A DNA stretch of 64,000 nucleotides from an uncultured Bacilli bacterium (GCA_934085675.1 CAKOHH010000001.1:124001-188000), one strand, 5' to 3'. Positions 23,557 through 32,493 are shown, counted from the first letter of the stretch. Notes: a model not told the origin generated them from the sequence alone. Numbers and translations: made by a program.

Positions 23557-25149
23557 TTAACCAATCGTATACGGATTTTCAGGAGTGCCTTCCCCACTTA
23601 AAATCTTTGTAGTGGATAAAAGATATACTGAAGGACGGATCAAACCATCATCGGCCGCGTCACCGTTGTCGACACGACCAGAAACAGTGACAACGAATAT
23701 AAGGTCTGCACTTGGAAAATCAGAACCTGGAGAATAGCCAACGGGAGAAATAGTATGCTGCATTGTGCTTGAATTATAAAGCCAATCATTATTTTTGCAA
23801 TCATCATAAGAAGTATCATGCCAGTCATTTAAAGGTTTCCATAAACATTTTGATCTGTCGATGGTACTTCCACCACTTGTGGCATAGCCATAGTCACTTG
23901 GATACATTAAGCCTATTTGGCCTTCCCACGTCGTTGTTCTTTCGACTGTATCATTACAATAATCCCCTGTCGTACATATCTTTCCTGTATCGCTACTTCT
24001 TTCATACCTATAAAATTGATTAGCCTGACCTCCATCTAAATCAGTAATATAAGGTGATTGCCAACTGTTTGTACCATTGCTTCCGGTATTCCATAAAGTG
24101 TTTCCTACTAAATTTTTTAAATTTGGTTTTAAGCCAGTTGTAGTAAAATCACAGGCTTCTGTTTTATTCTTCCAATAAGAATAGCAGTTTCCTGAACTAT
24201 TATTATAATACAATGAACCGCCAACACTTTCACTTTCATAGCCATGATTTAAAAGTTTCATTAAATCAGCCTGACTCCATTCATTGACACCAAAACCTTC
24301 ATTTACTGATGACTCTGAAGAGTCCCATGAATATTCTCCAATGGCTTCATTTCTTATTAATTTTAATCTTGATTCTTTTTCGCCTGTGCCATCATCTATG
24401 TTATTCATAGCACCTATAATACGCCAGTACTCATTATCTATTTTGACATAGTTACAAGGATTTTTCCCAACATATCTTAAGTTGTTATCACTTGTAAGAT
24501 CATAGGCTAAGGTGTAAGTACATGTATCACTTGTTTTATCTGGAACAGTATAGACATCTTCTGAAGAAGCACTGGCCTTTGACGCTAAATCTTTAATAAC
24601 ATCTACGGCTGTAATAATGTGATAACTTGCTGTAACGGTTATTTTGCCTTCAAAACTTTTATTCATTGTTTCATTTGGAGCAAAATAGTCAAGCCATATA
24701 TTTAAGGCATAACTTTTTGTTTCTTTGGCGTTTAAAGTGCCTGTTTCTAGCATTCTTGAATCTGTCGCATTAGACAATGTTTTGGTAACTGCCGTGTTAC
24801 TACCTAAAACGCTTGTGGTATTATTTAGTTTTACTATAAGATAATTAATATCTAAAGTAGAACCTGTTAGGGTTTCTAAATTAATTTGATATTTTGCGGC
24901 ATCATTACATTCGTTTTTTAAAGTAAAAGTATAAGGGGTTAATTTTTCACCTTCCTCATCTTCCATCGGATATGTTTTTTGTAAATTTATGGCATCTCCT
25001 TCTGTAAAAGTGATATTTAAACATTTCGTACTCATTACGTTTTTACTGTCTTGATTTAAATTCAAAAGCCAATAGGCATAAGACATACCAATTGATACAC
25101 TCAAAACAAGTAAAATAATAATTACAATCAAAATCACTTTCTTTTTCAT
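23557..25149 (-). CDS. Family B surface protein with TasA/camelysin-like N-terminus (copy B1)
   Basis: 530 residues. A signal segment (to about 28) ends SYAYWLLNLN. The following beta-rich domain (about 35-185) has the layout of TasA/camelysin proteins: FTEGD, KLTPYTFTLKNEC, AAKYQINLETL, then a SYALNIWLD strand. The second half (about 210-530) has PCNYVKIDNEYWRIIGAMN, a Gly/Ser/Asn-rich part and the C-terminal module found in all surface genes here, with HTISPVGY and LIRPSVYLLS borders around a variable block. It is closest to B2 at 39518. No LPxTG is present. It stands alone with its own promoter (25187-25216) and two upstream dyads. The TasA relation is inferred from layout only. Confidence 0.8.
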   Translation of the reverse strand: MKKKVILIVIIILLVLSVSIGMSYAYWLLNLNQDSKNVMSTKCLNITFTEGDAINLQKTYPMEDEEGEKLTPYTFTLKNECNDAAKYQINLETLTGSTLDINYLIVKLNNTTSVLGSNTAVTKTLSNATDSRMLETGTLNAKETKSYALNIWLDYFAPNETMNKSFEGKITVTASYHIITAVDVIKDLASKASASSEDVYTVPDKTSDTCTYTLAYDLTSDNNLRYVGKNPCNYVKIDNEYWRIIGAMNNIDDGTGEKESRLKLIRNEAIGEYSWDSSESSVNEGFGVNEWSQADLMKLLNHGYESESVGGSLYYNNSSGNCYSYWKNKTEACDFTTTGLKPNLKNLVGNTLWNTGSNGTNSWQSPYITDLDGGQANQFYRYERSSDTGKICTTGDYCNDTVERTTTWEGQIGLMYPSDYGYATSGGSTIDRSKCLWKPLNDWHDTSYDDCKNNDWLYNSSTMQHTISPVGYSPGSDFPSADLIFVVTVSGRVDNGDAADDGLIRPSVYLLSTTKILSGEGTPENPYTIG

Positions 25150-25186
25150 AAATAAACTCTCCTACCCTACTATTTATTACATTTAA

Positions 25187-25216
25187 ATTTTAACACATTA
25201 CCGCACGTCTTAGCAA
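25187..25216 (-). promoter_or_regulatory. Family B promoter (B1)
   Basis: TTGCTA (25211-25216), 18 bp, TAAAAT (25187-25192) with TG extension. The spacer (containing TGCGGTAATGTG) resembles those of the promoters at 45240-45269 and 47390-47419. Confidence 0.65.
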
Positions 25217-25226
25217 CTAGATATTT

Positions 25227-25282
25227 TGGAAATATTTTTCCAGAACTACACTAAATCTTCAAGTTTTGGAAATATTTTTCCA
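25227..25282. repeat. Two dyads 40 bp apart upstream of the B1 promoter
   Basis: TGGAAATATTTTTCCA occurs at 25227-25242 and again at 25267-25282. The second is the core of a longer 9-bp inverted repeat (TTTTGGAAA with TTTCCAAAA). The 40-bp spacing puts both on one face of the helix, just upstream of the -35, as expected for paired operator sites. Neither is followed by a T run, so they are not terminators. Confidence 0.7.
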
Positions 25283-25452
25283 AAACTCACAAAAAGCAGC
25301 AACTTTTAAAACAGCATAATTTTACATAAAAAAATTGCTTCTATATTAAGAAACAAGATTTTTAATAATTTATTTAATTCAACCTGTATAATAAATCATC
25401 ATATCGTTATTATTTTCATGTTATTCTCCATTTTGCGTGTTCTAAAAAAGTA
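25283..25452. other. Gene-free AT-rich stretch between pbpB and B1
   Basis: Apart from the paired dyads and promoter listed separately, this interval shows no reading frame, no clear hairpin with a T run and no RNA motif that I recognise. Confidence 0.5.
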
Positions 25453-27600
25453 TCAAGCTTCTAAAGTGATTTCTAAAGTCATATTAGTAACATCAATCAC
25501 CGTGTTAACCGGAATGTTTGTTTGTTTTACTTTACCATAACCCGTTAATTTATAAGGTAAGTTTATGAGTTCACAAAATCTTATAATTTCATTTGTACTC
25601 CAACCTGTTACATCAGGCATAGTATAAGTTTTATCATTCGTAAGTAAGAATACTTTAGAACCTGTAATTGTTTTAGTATTGGCTAAAGGATACTGATTAA
25701 TAATATATTTGCCATTTCCTAAAGTAATGGGATTTAAACCTAATTTTTTAATTTCTTCTTGAACAACACTAGTTTCTTTACTTAAGTACTGTGTAACAGT
25801 TACAATTTTGTTATGGTCCACATCATTTTGTTCATTAGTAACACTTAAAATATTAGCGATATCTTTAACAGCGTTGGCAATGGTACTTGTAATTTTAGTC
25901 GAAGATGCTGTTGATTTTTTTGCTACAAAATAAACAACATACTCTGGGTCTTCATAAGGAAATAGGCCTAAGAAAGATTTAATATAATCATATGTACCCG
26001 TTTGATATCCTCCTGTTGATGACGCTATCTGGGCCGTTCCGGTTTTACCAATTAAAGTAACATTAGAAGGGGCATAGCCTTTATTATAATCAAAACCGTT
26101 ATAAACAACATTATACATAAGCTGTTTCATTCTATTAATAGATTCAGTACTTGCTACTTTACCTACTTCTGCTTTTTTAGCCTCATAAACAGTGTTTTTG
26201 TTTTCATCAACAATTTTATCAACAATATAAGGTTTTAACATCACGCCATCATTAGCAAAAATTGTCATGGCTTGAAGAAGTTGAATAGGCGTTACTAAGA
26301 CACCTTGGCCAAAAGATGCATTCGCAAGTTCAGATTCATAAGTGATATCAACTAAGCCATCGGATTCAGCAGGAAGGGTAATACCTGTTTTATGGCCAAA
26401 ACCTAAAGTATCATAAAAATCACTTAATTTGGCTGCGCCTAGTTTAAGACCTAAATTAGTTGCGGCAACATTAGAAGAATACGCAAAACCTGTGTCATAA
26501 GTAATATCGCCCCATCCAACGGTGTTAAAGTCTTTAATCTTAGTTTTACCATCACTTAAAGTAATAGAACCAGATCTAAATTTATCCTCTCCGTTATATA
26601 AGCCGTTTTCTAAAGATGCTAGCCAAGAAAATATTTTCATGGTACTACCTGGTTCGTAAGCATAACCAACCAAAGGACTCATGTAATTATTTAAACCTTC
26701 TAAGGTATTTGGGTTAAAGTTTGGATTAGAGGCACTTCCGACAATCGCCCCTGTTTTAGCATTCATCACCGTGAAACTAGCCCAATCTAAAGTCGTATCT
26801 TTAGAAAAACCGGCAATCGCATTTTCCAAAATATTTTGCACATCACTATTTAAAGTTAAATAAATGTCATTACCACTTTTAGCCTCAATTCCTTGAGCCT
26901 CACTAGTAGGCATTTTATAGCCATACGCATCTTTTTCATATTCGGTATAACCATTAGTACCTTTTAGCTCATTATTAAAGTAACTTTCAACACCCATTTC
27001 ACCAGTTATTTCCCCATCGTCATTACTTCTAGCATAGCCAAGAATATATGACGCCCAAGAAGAATTAATATATTGTCTTCTTTTAGCTAACGTTTCAAAA
27101 ATAATACCTGGTAAGTTTTCCTTTAACAATGCTTGTCTTTCATCTTCACTAATTTTACCCCAGATACCTAACTCTACTTGATATAAATTTTGACTAAAAT
27201 AACCTTTTAAATCACTTTGACATTTAGTTTTATTTTCGTCTGTTGAGGCAACAACATTACAAATCTTCGTAGCGGTTTGTTCTTTATCTACCACATGCAT
27301 GGGATTTTCCATATCTGTTGTTCTAGAAGGAGATAAAATAGCAATAATTTTATAAGAATTGGTGTTTTTAGCTAGGGGTTTGCCATCCACATCATAAATA
27401 ATACCCCGACTGGCATATAAAGTTTCTTTAGTTGTATTACGATTACTTGCAAACTCAGTCAAATTAATACCATCTACTTTAGGACTTAAAACGACATAGG
27501 AAAGTTTAAGAATAATAACAAGAAAAAAAAGGCCCACAATGAGTATCGTAATCTTTACATTTAAATTGCTTTTTCTTTTATACTTGCCGCCTTTTTTCAC
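25453..27600 (-). CDS. pbpB: Division penicillin-binding protein 2B/FtsI with PASTA domains
   Basis: Class B penicillin-binding protein that cross-links septal peptidoglycan. 715 residues. The membrane anchor is at about 15-37, the dimerisation domain to about 240, then the transpeptidase domain with the active-site GSTMK (Ser319, Lys322), SSN in GFAYSSNVAAT and KTGTAQI. Two C-terminal PASTA repeats follow (VTQYLSKETSVVQEEIKKLG and TYTMPDVTGWSTNEIIRF). It is the third gene of rsmH-ftsL-pbpB, the start of the usual dcw division cluster. It lies 12 bases after ftsL. The rest of the dcw cluster is not adjacent here. Confidence 0.94.
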   Translation of the reverse strand: MKKGGKYKRKSNLNVKITILIVGLFFLVIILKLSYVVLSPKVDGINLTEFASNRNTTKETLYASRGIIYDVDGKPLAKNTNSYKIIAILSPSRTTDMENPMHVVDKEQTATKICNVVASTDENKTKCQSDLKGYFSQNLYQVELGIWGKISEDERQALLKENLPGIIFETLAKRRQYINSSWASYILGYARSNDDGEITGEMGVESYFNNELKGTNGYTEYEKDAYGYKMPTSEAQGIEAKSGNDIYLTLNSDVQNILENAIAGFSKDTTLDWASFTVMNAKTGAIVGSASNPNFNPNTLEGLNNYMSPLVGYAYEPGSTMKIFSWLASLENGLYNGEDKFRSGSITLSDGKTKIKDFNTVGWGDITYDTGFAYSSNVAATNLGLKLGAAKLSDFYDTLGFGHKTGITLPAESDGLVDITYESELANASFGQGVLVTPIQLLQAMTIFANDGVMLKPYIVDKIVDENKNTVYEAKKAEVGKVASTESINRMKQLMYNVVYNGFDYNKGYAPSNVTLIGKTGTAQIASSTGGYQTGTYDYIKSFLGLFPYEDPEYVVYFVAKKSTASSTKITSTIANAVKDIANILSVTNEQNDVDHNKIVTVTQYLSKETSVVQEEIKKLGLNPITLGNGKYIINQYPLANTKTITGSKVFLLTNDKTYTMPDVTGWSTNEIIRFCELINLPYKLTGYGKVKQTNIPVNTVIDVTNMTLEITLEA

Positions 27601-27612
27601 AAGATACCCCTC

Positions 27613-27909
27613 CTATTCATCAATATTCTTGATGTTATTGTTATTATAAGTCATGCCCTTTTCTTGGGCTACCTCTTGTATTTTATCTAAGCTGGCTAAT
27701 TCATCCACTTGCATACTTAATGATTCATTAATGCCTTCTTGTTCATTAATTTGATTTTTTAACTTTTCTAATTCAATATTAGATTCTGATAAAATGGCTT
27801 TTGTAAAAACCGTAGAAAGAGGAAACATCAAAATCGTCAAAAGAAGAAAAATCGTCATTATTTTTTCACCTTTTAATAATTTTATCATTTTCTTTTTTTG
27901 TTTACTCAT
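27613..27909 (-). CDS. ftsL: FtsL-like cell-division protein
   Basis: 98-residue bitopic protein. It has a basic cytoplasmic start (MSKQKKKMIKLLKGEK), one membrane helix (about 18-38) and an extracytoplasmic coiled coil (IELEKLKNQINEQEGINESL). FtsL forms a complex with FtsB/DivIC and activates septal wall synthesis. Sequence conservation is always low in this family, so the call rests on size, topology, coiled coil and position between rsmH and pbpB. It overlaps rsmH by 8 bases. Confidence 0.85.
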   Translation of the reverse strand: MSKQKKKMIKLLKGEKIMTIFLLLTILMFPLSTVFTKAILSESNIELEKLKNQINEQEGINESLSMQVDELASLDKIQEVAQEKGMTYNNNNIKNIDE

Positions 27910-28831
27910 AATTTATCCTTTCTGCCACTCTTAACTTAGCACTTTTACTACGAGTATTTTCTTCTAGTTCTTTTTGACTAGGCAAAATAGGCTTTTTTGT
28001 AATTACTTTTATTTTAGGAAGATATTCTTTAGGAATATTAGGTAATCCTTTTACCATATCATCTACTTCACTATACTTTTTAAAAGTTTGTTTAGTTATA
28101 CGATCTTCTAAAGAATGAAAAGTAACTACCACTAATCTTCCTTTATCCTTTAATAAATCAATAGCATCTGGTAAAACTTGTTCTAAACCTGTTAATTCTT
28201 CATTCACTTCAATACGAATAGCCTGAAAAATATTACGTTCAGGATGTGTTTTATAAAAATAGTTTTCGCCAACTGCTTTTTTGATACAATCTACTAATTC
28301 TTTCGTTGTTGTAATTGCTTTTTTCTCTCTTTCATTCACAATTTCTTTAGCAATAAAAGGACTTTTCTTTTCTTCGCCATATTTATAAAAAAGCATTTTT
28401 AATTCTTCATAAGAATAATTATTTACAATATCTTTGGCTGTTATTTTATCTTCTTGATTCATTCGCATATCAAGTGTTTCATCTCTCATGAAACTAAAGC
28501 CGCGATTTTCATCTAACTGGGGAGAAGATACTCCAAGGTCAAACAAAATACCATCTACTTTAGTAATGCCATATTCTTGTAAACGTTCTTTCATATTGAC
28601 ATATTTATCATGAATAATAGTAAAATTATCGCCAATTTGGGATAATTTTTCCTGACTATATAAACAAGCCTCGCTATCTCTATCAAAGGCGAATAAATGC
28701 CCCTTTTTGATTCTTTTTAAAATTTCACTAGAATCTCCTGCATAACCTAAAGTAGCATCCACATAGATACCATCTTCTAAAATATTTAAATTGGCAATTG
28801 ATTCTTCTTTTAAAACTGTATAATGTTTCAT
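27902..28831 (-). CDS. rsmH: 16S rRNA (cytosine-1402-N4)-methyltransferase
   Basis: RsmH (MraW) methylates N4 of C1402 in the 16S rRNA decoding centre. 309 residues, normal. The SAM-binding site is VDATLGYAGDSSEIL then FAFDRDSEA, with the catalytic-region DGILFDLGVSSPQLD, GFSFMRDETLDMRM and VVVTFHSLEDR motifs all present. It is first of rsmH-ftsL-pbpB. mraZ, which usually precedes it, is absent; a long leader with extensive possible secondary structure takes its place. Confidence 0.96.
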   Translation of the reverse strand: MKHYTVLKEESIANLNILEDGIYVDATLGYAGDSSEILKRIKKGHLFAFDRDSEACLYSQEKLSQIGDNFTIIHDKYVNMKERLQEYGITKVDGILFDLGVSSPQLDENRGFSFMRDETLDMRMNQEDKITAKDIVNNYSYEELKMLFYKYGEEKKSPFIAKEIVNEREKKAITTTKELVDCIKKAVGENYFYKTHPERNIFQAIRIEVNEELTGLEQVLPDAIDLLKDKGRLVVVTFHSLEDRITKQTFKKYSEVDDMVKGLPNIPKEYLPKIKVITKKPILPSQKELEENTRSKSAKLRVAERINYE

Positions 28832-29270
28832 AGATTCTCACATCCATATATATTAAAAAATATTTTTAAATATTGTTGGGGTGCTGTCCAAAAGAAGGGA
28901 ACAGTAACTTCATTTTAGACTAACACCGCCCTAAAACAGCGCATAAGAAAAGCAAACCTGCTTTTTCTTATTAAAGGGTAAAATGTATTTAAAACTATCC
29001 TTTGCCAAACTTTTGAAAGAGTAAGTATAAAAGCAAAGATAGTATTAGAAGACAAACATACTTCTTAAAACATCGCGAAAGTTTAACCGAAGGACTAACT
29101 GCGTCTATCTTTTCTACTACCACTTTTCATCACTGTTCACATATAGATTACTAGATTTTTAAAGTGTTGTAAAGTAAATAGTGTGAAAATAAAGCAAACT
29201 TTACATAGTTTTAAATATTCGTATTTAAAATTTATAAAAAGTTCTATATAATAATTTTGGTGGTGATGTT
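28832..29270. other. 439-bp intergenic region between divergent rsmH and the glycosyltransferase gene
   Basis: It holds the candidate structured RNA (28863-29140). Close to the plus-strand gene lies a promoter with TTTAAA, 17 bp and TATAAT ending near 29252, followed by GGTGGTGAT before the ATG at 29271. No reading frame of note lies within it. Confidence 0.6.
28863..29140 (-). ncRNA. Possible structured leader RNA upstream of rsmH
   Basis: On the minus strand, GAACAGT (complement of 29132-29138) can pair with ACTGTTC (28899-28905) to close a domain of about 240 nt. Inside are an 11-bp stem (ACTATCTTTGC with GCAAAGGATAGT, one bulge), hairpins with AGAAG/CTTCT arms, a UUCG-capped hairpin near 29085-29105 and TTTTAG/CTAAAA around 28912-28935. 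The closing 3' strand could instead pair with GGACAG (28884-28889) just downstream, a switch-like arrangement. No rnpB, tmRNA, SRP or T-box core is present. Class and strand are uncertain. Confidence 0.4.
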
Positions 29271-30920
29271 ATGAAAAAGAAGAAATATTTTCTTTTAGTT
29301 TTAATCTTTCTTTCTTTTATTATGTTTTTTTATTTTAATCAAAAGAAAGGGTTTCATGAAGATGAAATTTATTCTTATGGTTCTTCTAATTATAAATATG
29401 ATAATATTTATAAAAGTTATGGTTATACCAGTAAGGAATTAGATTATTTTTGGAATGTTACTTTCAAAGGCAATTTGTTTAACCGTGTTGGTAATTCTTT
29501 AGATTTTCTTTTAAATATGAATAAAAAAGATTTTTCTTATCGTGAAGATTTAACTAAGAAAGAACCTATTTTAAAAACGAAAGAAGACGCAAATGAATAT
29601 TTAAGTATTCAAAAAGAAGACCTTGGAAACTATTTTAGTGTGTGGCTTAACCAAGCCATTGATGTTCACCCTCCTTTATTTTACTTTTGTCTTCATTTTT
29701 TCTCTATCTTTTCTTTTAATCATTTTTCGAAAATCGTTGGCTTTGCTTTAAATTTACTCTTTTTCATTTTAACTCTTATTGGCATGAAAAAAATCTTAAC
29801 TTTAGAGGGCAAAGACGAATTTTCTTTACCCGCGATTATTTTTTATGGTATGAGTATGGCTGCTATAAGTACAGTTATGTTTCAAAGAATGTATATGATG
29901 CTTACATGTTTTACAGTGTGGTATCTTTATTATTTATGGAAATTTACAAAAGAAGATTTAAGTAAAAAAGACAAAAGAATTTTTAGTCTCATTATTACAG
30001 GTGGCTTTTTAACTCAATATTATTTTTGTATTTATGTCGTTACTTCTTTTATCACTTATGTCATTTTAAATTGGCCTGATAAAAGGAAAATAAAAGACCT
30101 TTTTCTAATTCATTTTAAAGGAGCTATACTAGGACTTATTCTTTATCCTGTCGCGATTTACCAAGTTTTATTTTCTTCACGAGGTATTGTTGGTCATGAA
30201 AATATTGCTAAAACATATTTAGAAATGCTTACCTACTTCATTCAAAATATTTTTTCAAAATTAAATTTGAATATTATTTTAACTGTTATCTTAAGTATTG
30301 GCCTTGTTTATGTAGTTTGGAAAAAGAAATTGTTTAAGCAAAAAGAATTTCATTTACTTTTACTACCTATCATTCTTTCTTTACTTATCATTTCTAAAAT
30401 TTCCCCTTTTTTAGGTAATAGTTTTACATTCCGATATATAATGTTACTTTATCCTCTTATTGTTATTTTAATATTCTATATTTTAAGCTTTATTAAAAGT
30501 AAAAAACTTCCAGTGGTATTATTAGTAATCAGTATTTTACTAGGAGTATCAGGAATGATTTTAGAACGTCCAACTTACTTATATGAAGAGTATCAAGAGT
30601 CACTTGATATTGCCCAAAATAACAAAGATGATAATATCATTTATGTAGTTGATAACGATTTTACTTTTTTAAACGCTATGCCTGAATTCTTAATTTATAA
30701 AAAACATCTTATTATTGACATTAATGAAAATGATTTAGGACAAATAAAGGCTTTAAAAGAAGTTAGCCAAGACAATGAAGCAATCTTATGTATTAAAAGT
30801 TGGTTGGATACGGATAAAATTAAAGACGATATTTTAAACAATACAGATTTTACAAAGGCAGAACTTATCGCTGATGTTTCAAAAGATACCTTATCTACTT
30901 ATTACAAATTAACAAAATAA
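29271..30920 (+). CDS. Membrane glycosyltransferase, GT-C (GT39-like) fold
   Basis: 549-residue integral membrane protein with about eleven to twelve hydrophobic helices. The first extracytoplasmic loop carries GFHEDEIYSYG, the acidic Asp/Glu motif of GT-C enzymes that use polyprenyl-phosphate sugars (PMT, ArnT and relatives); VHPPLFYF follows in the next loop, as in that family. A soluble C-terminal part of about 110 residues is extracytoplasmic. It may add sugars to surface proteins or wall polymers; donor and acceptor are unknown. GGTGGTGAT precedes the ATG. It is one of only two plus-strand genes in the window and ends in its own terminator. Confidence 0.85.
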   Translation: MKKKKYFLLVLIFLSFIMFFYFNQKKGFHEDEIYSYGSSNYKYDNIYKSYGYTSKELDYFWNVTFKGNLFNRVGNSLDFLLNMNKKDFSYREDLTKKEPILKTKEDANEYLSIQKEDLGNYFSVWLNQAIDVHPPLFYFCLHFFSIFSFNHFSKIVGFALNLLFFILTLIGMKKILTLEGKDEFSLPAIIFYGMSMAAISTVMFQRMYMMLTCFTVWYLYYLWKFTKEDLSKKDKRIFSLIITGGFLTQYYFCIYVVTSFITYVILNWPDKRKIKDLFLIHFKGAILGLILYPVAIYQVLFSSRGIVGHENIAKTYLEMLTYFIQNIFSKLNLNIILTVILSIGLVYVVWKKKLFKQKEFHLLLLPIILSLLIISKISPFLGNSFTFRYIMLLYPLIVILIFYILSFIKSKKLPVVLLVISILLGVSGMILERPTYLYEEYQESLDIAQNNKDDNIIYVVDNDFTFLNAMPEFLIYKKHLIIDINENDLGQIKALKEVSQDNEAILCIKSWLDTDKIKDDILNNTDFTKAELIADVSKDTLSTYYKLTK

Positions 30921-30939
30921 GCCATGATATAAAATTAAT

Positions 30940-30974
30940 AAAGAACAGAAGTAGTTAATTCCTGTTCTTTTTTA
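30940..30974 (+). terminator. Terminator of the GT-C glycosyltransferase gene
   Basis: AAAGAACAG (30940-30948) pairs with CTGTTCTTT (30962-30970), followed by a T run. Confidence 0.9.
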
Positions 30975-30992
30975 TATTTAAGTTTTTTACTT

Positions 30993-31032
30993 TATTGAAC
31001 TTTTTTGCCGTTTCCGGCAGTTTTGTTCAATG
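30993..31032. repeat. 40-bp dyad repeat, copy 1 (downstream of ATPase A)
   Basis: Nested inverted repeat: outer arms ATTGAAC/GTTCAAT and inner arms TGCCG/CGGCA around TTTC. It is the same as copies 2 and 3 upstream of the ATPase gene, except for the first base. It lies just after the stop of the ATPase gene. Confidence 0.9.
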
Positions 31033-31057
31033 AAGTTGTATAAAAATTATTTTTATT

Positions 31058-32305
31058 TTATAAATCTAAACTGTTTTTATTTAGCAAAAATTCTTGAATT
31101 CCGATTATTAAAATTCCTGCTTCATTTCTCCATAATTTAATGTTATCTTTAACAACAACAATTTTTTTGAAATTATCATCAATATTATTTAAAGATTTAG
31201 TTTCCTGTAATGTTTTTTCAGGAGTATCTAAATTAAGCGCTGATTGAATATAATATCTCTTATTTCCTTGATTGCATACAAAGTCAACTTCTAATTGCTT
31301 TCTAGTATCATCTTCTCTTACTTCAACAACTCCAACATCTACATTGTAGCCTCTAATTAATAATTCATTATAAATGATATTCTCCATCAAGTGATTTTCT
31401 TCTTGTTGCCTGAAATTTAATTTTGCATTTCTTAAACCAATATCTGCAAAATAATATTTTTGAGGTGTTTGAATATATTTTTTACCCTTAACATCATATC
31501 TTTCTGCTTTTTCTATTAAAAAGGAATCTAATAAGTAATTCATATACGAAGTAATTGTATTTTTGGAAATATCAGTTATTCCATTACTAATAAAAGTATT
31601 ATAAATTTTTTGAGGATTTGTTAATGAGCCTACTGATGAAGAAAGAATATTTATTAATGTATCAAGCACATCTGGTTTATCTATATTATTTCTATCGATA
31701 ATATCTTTTTTATATGTCAACTCATATAGACTTGTTAAATACTTACTTTTTTGTTCATCAGTGTGTTGTTTTAATATTAAAGGCATACCACCATACGTTA
31801 TATATTCATTCCATGCTTCATATCTATCACCTTCATAAGCTTCAACAAATTCTGAAAATGATAACGGAAATATTCTAATCTCATCTCCACGTCCTCTAAA
31901 CTCAGTAATAATATCCGAAGAAAGAAATTTTGAATTACTTCCAGTCACATATACATCAACATTTTTCTCATACAATAAACCATTTAATACAAATTCAAAA
32001 CCATTTGCCAATTGAATTTCATCTATTAGTACATAATACATGTCATTGTCTTTAATTTGAGATAAAATATATTCATTTAATAATTTTGAATCATGATATT
32101 TTCTATTTTCTTCTCTATCTAAAGCTAATTTAATAATGTGATCTTCTTTAGTTCCGTTTTCAATTAAATAATTATAGAAAATTATATTAAGCATATAGGA
32201 TTTTCCACATCTTCTGATACCTGTTAGTATTTTAATTAATCCATTTCCTTTTCTTACAATTATCTTGTTTAAATAGTCATTTCTTGCAATTATTTTTTCT
32301 TTCAT
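31058..32305 (-). CDS. AAA-family ATPase with DUF4143 (ATPase A)
   Basis: 415 residues. The N-terminal P-loop domain is GLIKILTGIRRCGKS (near residues 20-32) with the Walker B-like YVLIDEIQ and sensor-like YVTGSNSKFL. The C-terminal DUF4143 region contains EVDFVCNQGNKRYYIQ, which resembles a degenerate PD-(D/E)XK nuclease fold (E-x-D and Q). Members are common in anaerobes; function is not established. I chose the ATG at 32305 (GGAG 9 bases upstream), because upstream in-frame codons run through a repeat copy and the promoter. The promoter lies between two copies of the 40-bp dyad repeat and a third copy follows the gene. Confidence 0.85.
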   Translation of the reverse strand: MKEKIIARNDYLNKIIVRKGNGLIKILTGIRRCGKSYMLNIIFYNYLIENGTKEDHIIKLALDREENRKYHDSKLLNEYILSQIKDNDMYYVLIDEIQLANGFEFVLNGLLYEKNVDVYVTGSNSKFLSSDIITEFRGRGDEIRIFPLSFSEFVEAYEGDRYEAWNEYITYGGMPLILKQHTDEQKSKYLTSLYELTYKKDIIDRNNIDKPDVLDTLINILSSSVGSLTNPQKIYNTFISNGITDISKNTITSYMNYLLDSFLIEKAERYDVKGKKYIQTPQKYYFADIGLRNAKLNFRQQEENHLMENIIYNELLIRGYNVDVGVVEVREDDTRKQLEVDFVCNQGNKRYYIQSALNLDTPEKTLQETKSLNNIDDNFKKIVVVKDNIKLWRNEAGILIIGIQEFLLNKNSLDL

Positions 32306-32323
32306 AAAAATTTCTCCATTTCT

Positions 32324-32363
32324 CATTGAACTTTTTTGCCGTTTCCGGCAGTTTTGTTCAATG
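32324..32363. repeat. 40-bp dyad repeat, copy 2 (after the ATPase A -10)
   Basis: Arms CATTGAAC/GTTCAATG and inner TGCCG/CGGCA. It starts two bases after the -10 of the ATPase A promoter, so it covers the transcription start and leader. Confidence 0.95.
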
Positions 32364-32365
32364 AC

Positions 32366-32394
32366 ATTATATATTTTTTTTTTGAAATTTTCAA
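32366..32394 (-). promoter_or_regulatory. ATPase A promoter between dyad repeats
   Basis: TTGAAA (32389-32394), 17 bp of mostly A, TATAAT (32366-32371), minus strand. Repeat copy 3 lies directly upstream and copy 2 directly downstream, as expected of a tightly repressed promoter. Confidence 0.8.
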
Positions 32395-32400
32395 GCAATC

Positions 32401-32440
32401 CATTGAACTTTTTTGCCGTTTCCGGCAGTTTTGTTCAATG
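32401..32440. repeat. 40-bp dyad repeat, copy 3 (upstream of the ATPase A -35)
   Basis: Same 40 bases as copy 2, beginning seven bases upstream of the -35 element on the minus strand. Confidence 0.95.
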
Positions 32441-32448
32441 AAATCATA

Positions 32449-32479
32449 TAAAAACCTGTTTCAATACTTGAGAAACAGG
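32449..32479 (-). terminator. Terminator of the nfeD-SPFH operon
   Basis: CCTGTTTC and GAAACAGG form an 8-bp stem followed by TTTTT on the minus strand. Confidence 0.9.
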
Positions 32480-32493
32480 ATTCATATTTAAAA

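Noticed and set aside
28832..29270. T-box-like or RNase P-like RNA upstream of rsmH
   Set aside because: The minus strand has GTGATGAAAAGTGG and AGGGCGGTG stretches that recall a T-box, but the required TGG-A-CCGCG core is absent, and none of the conserved RNase P core (GGAAAGTCC) is present.
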